From Myxococcota bacterium (GTDB lineage: Bacteria > Myxococcota_C > UBA6777), in contig CAUJFU010000216.1 in assembly GCA_963169055.1 (NCBI GenBank), positions 1-15,125 on the forward strand: a stretch of DNA of 15,125 bases. The letters are read 5' to 3'. The notes beneath the pieces are model-generated. The model saw only the letters and a list, made by a program, of their open reading frames with translations. It did no database searches and was not told the DNA's origin. Positions 14,445 through 15,125 of this stretch are shown here, one piece after another. The first letter of the stretch is position 1; every line of letters starts with the position of its first letter. The translations under genes and the position numbers were made by a program.

Positions 14445-14701
14445 CCGCTCTTTTCTTTCGATTGTTCGATGAACTCTTGGAGTTGGGCTGCTGCTTCATA
14501 GGCTAGAATAGGTCCCGGATAAAGAGGATCTGCCGCTTGTGCCGCTTCTGCAATTTGTTCAAGGAGAGCTTCATTTGGATGTTCTTGTAACTCTTGTTCT
14601 TCAAGCGAAAGTCGAACCTTTGTGCCATTCCTAAGCGCCAACGGAGAGAATGGGCGCAAGATGCCGTTTTCGTAAATCGCCTCAAATGCTTTTTTGACCA
14701 T
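14441..14701 (-). CDS. AF2212/DUF104-like antitoxin family protein
   Basis: 86 aa. The N-terminus AFEAIYENGILRPFSPLAL followed by NGTKVRLSLEE (about residues 5-35) is the hallmark of the AF2212-like antitoxin family (DUF104), small beta-rich proteins often encoded beside PIN-type toxins. Residues 36-86 form an acidic, Ala/Glu-rich helical tail that could bind a partner. The start is supported by GGAGG (14712-14708) 6 bases before the ATG. No PIN or other known toxin follows; instead the next gene, overlapping by 4 bases, encodes a retropepsin-like protease. The gene is first in a three-gene minus-strand unit convergent with hrpB. No convincing promoter was identified upstream. The family call is good; the function in this setting is unknown. 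Confidence 0.8.
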   Translation of the reverse strand: MVKKAFEAIYENGILRPFSPLALRNGTKVRLSLEEQELQEHPNEALLEQIAEAAQAADPLYPGPILAYEAAAQLQEFIEQSKEKSG

Positions 14702-14948
14702 TTAGCACCTCCATGACTTCGCCCCTCTATACGCTAGAATCGACTCCGAATGATCCAAAGCGAGGACTTATGGTTGTAAATTTTTGAGATGAGGATGACA
14801 AGAGCCTGCTCGGCCTCCGCTTGCGGGCCATCAGGCCAAACCGCCCGATGGCCGATGGAATCGATGAACTCGTCTAAAAAGACGCCTCGTGTTATGTTTG
14901 GAATGCTTGTGATGGCCTTGAAAAAGCCGCGTTGAAGGAGAAAAAAAG
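14702..14948. other. Divergent intergenic region with imperfect hairpins
   Basis: Separates the minus-strand cassette from the plus-strand exported protein. It contains GGCCATC (14826-14832) pairing with GATGGCC (14847-14853) across a 14-base loop, and GGCCT/AGGCC pairing around 14813-14837. A minus-strand open frame crosses it but has no plausible start or family. Both divergent promoters should lie here; neither can be called firmly. Confidence 0.4.
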
Positions 14949-15125
14949 ATGGTTCGCATTCGTCGTTTGTGGTGGATTTGTTTACTCTTTGTGGGCGTGG
15001 GGTCGAGTCGTTGTGCGTGCAATGATCCGCTGGTGTGCGAGCAAGACGCCCAATGCACCGCTCCTGCGAAGTGCATCGCAAGCCGTTGTGCGATCTCAGA
15101 CGCAAGCGATCCGACCGAGCCAAGC
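14949..15125 (+). CDS. Exported Cys-rich protein, N-terminal part (cut by window edge)
   Basis: The first 59 codons are present and the frame is open to the window end. The ATG at 14949 has an excellent ribosome binding site, GAAGGAG (14934-14940), 8 bases upstream. Residues 1-24 form a signal peptide: basic MVRIRR, hydrophobic LWWICLLFVGVG, then SSRCAC. A lipoprotein cleavage before C22 or C24 is possible, but the lipobox is not canonical. After it, C30, C36, C42 and C47 are spaced like the small CxxDxxC/KCxxxxC modules common in secreted myxobacterial proteins (DPLVCEQDAQCTAPAKC). The C-terminal part and function lie outside the window. Confidence 0.75.
   Translation, partial: MVRIRRLWWICLLFVGVGSSRCACNDPLVCEQDAQCTAPAKCIASRCAISDASDPTEPS

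Noticed and set aside
14734-15123. Minus-strand 129-codon open frame across the right intergenic region
   Set aside because: It overlaps the better supported plus-strand exported gene and has no ribosome binding site or family. Its inner part could be a repeat-derived frame, but this cannot be shown here.

Overview
The window looks like chromosomal DNA of a Gram-negative bacterium of the Myxococcota / former Deltaproteobacteria type. The pointers are a secreted protein with a CGDGVDNNCNG-type metal-binding motif, a tail resembling the MYXO-CTERM sorting signal, an OmpA-like barrel protein with thrombospondin type 3 calcium repeats, and a Cys-rich exported protein whose start lies at the right edge. 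No 16S rRNA or other phylogenetic marker is present, so this placement is an inference. No rRNA, tRNA, CRISPR array or transposase was recognised.

Left part (1-5384). An AT-rich leader carries a perfect 17-bp inverted repeat and precedes a 692-aa modular cell-wall-hydrolase-like protein (lysozyme-like domain, two 55-aa repeat modules, Cys/His peptidase-like C-terminal domain). It is followed by zwf (glucose-6-phosphate dehydrogenase) and pgl (6-phosphogluconolactonase). After pgl comes a block with two GC-rich perfect hairpins and three 18-bp tandem repeats.

Middle (5385-9203). gnd (6-phosphogluconate dehydrogenase) starts at a TTG behind a strong Shine-Dalgarno and completes the oxidative pentose phosphate pathway: zwf, pgl and gnd together convert glucose-6-phosphate to ribulose-5-phosphate with two NADPH. 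gnd ends 7 bp from the end of a convergent minus-strand gene. That gene reads as two exported proteins fused in one frame: signal peptide, metal-binding Cys-rich domain and MYXO-CTERM-like tail, then a second signal peptide, beta-barrel, thrombospondin repeats and a degenerate OmpA domain. A 221-bp divergent promoter region follows.

Right part (9204-13535). A PepT-like M20 peptidase with an enlarged lid domain and an altered last metal-ligand region is followed after 3 bp by an HrpB-type DEAH helicase that carries a 16-aa tandem repeat insertion.

Right end (13640-15125). A compact minus-strand cassette consists of an AF2212/DUF104 antitoxin-like protein, a retropepsin-like aspartic protease overlapping it by 4 bp, and an unrecognised 113-aa protein one base further on. 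This protease-antitoxin cassette is the best candidate for an undescribed system. A divergent exported Cys-rich protein begins at 14949 and runs off the window.
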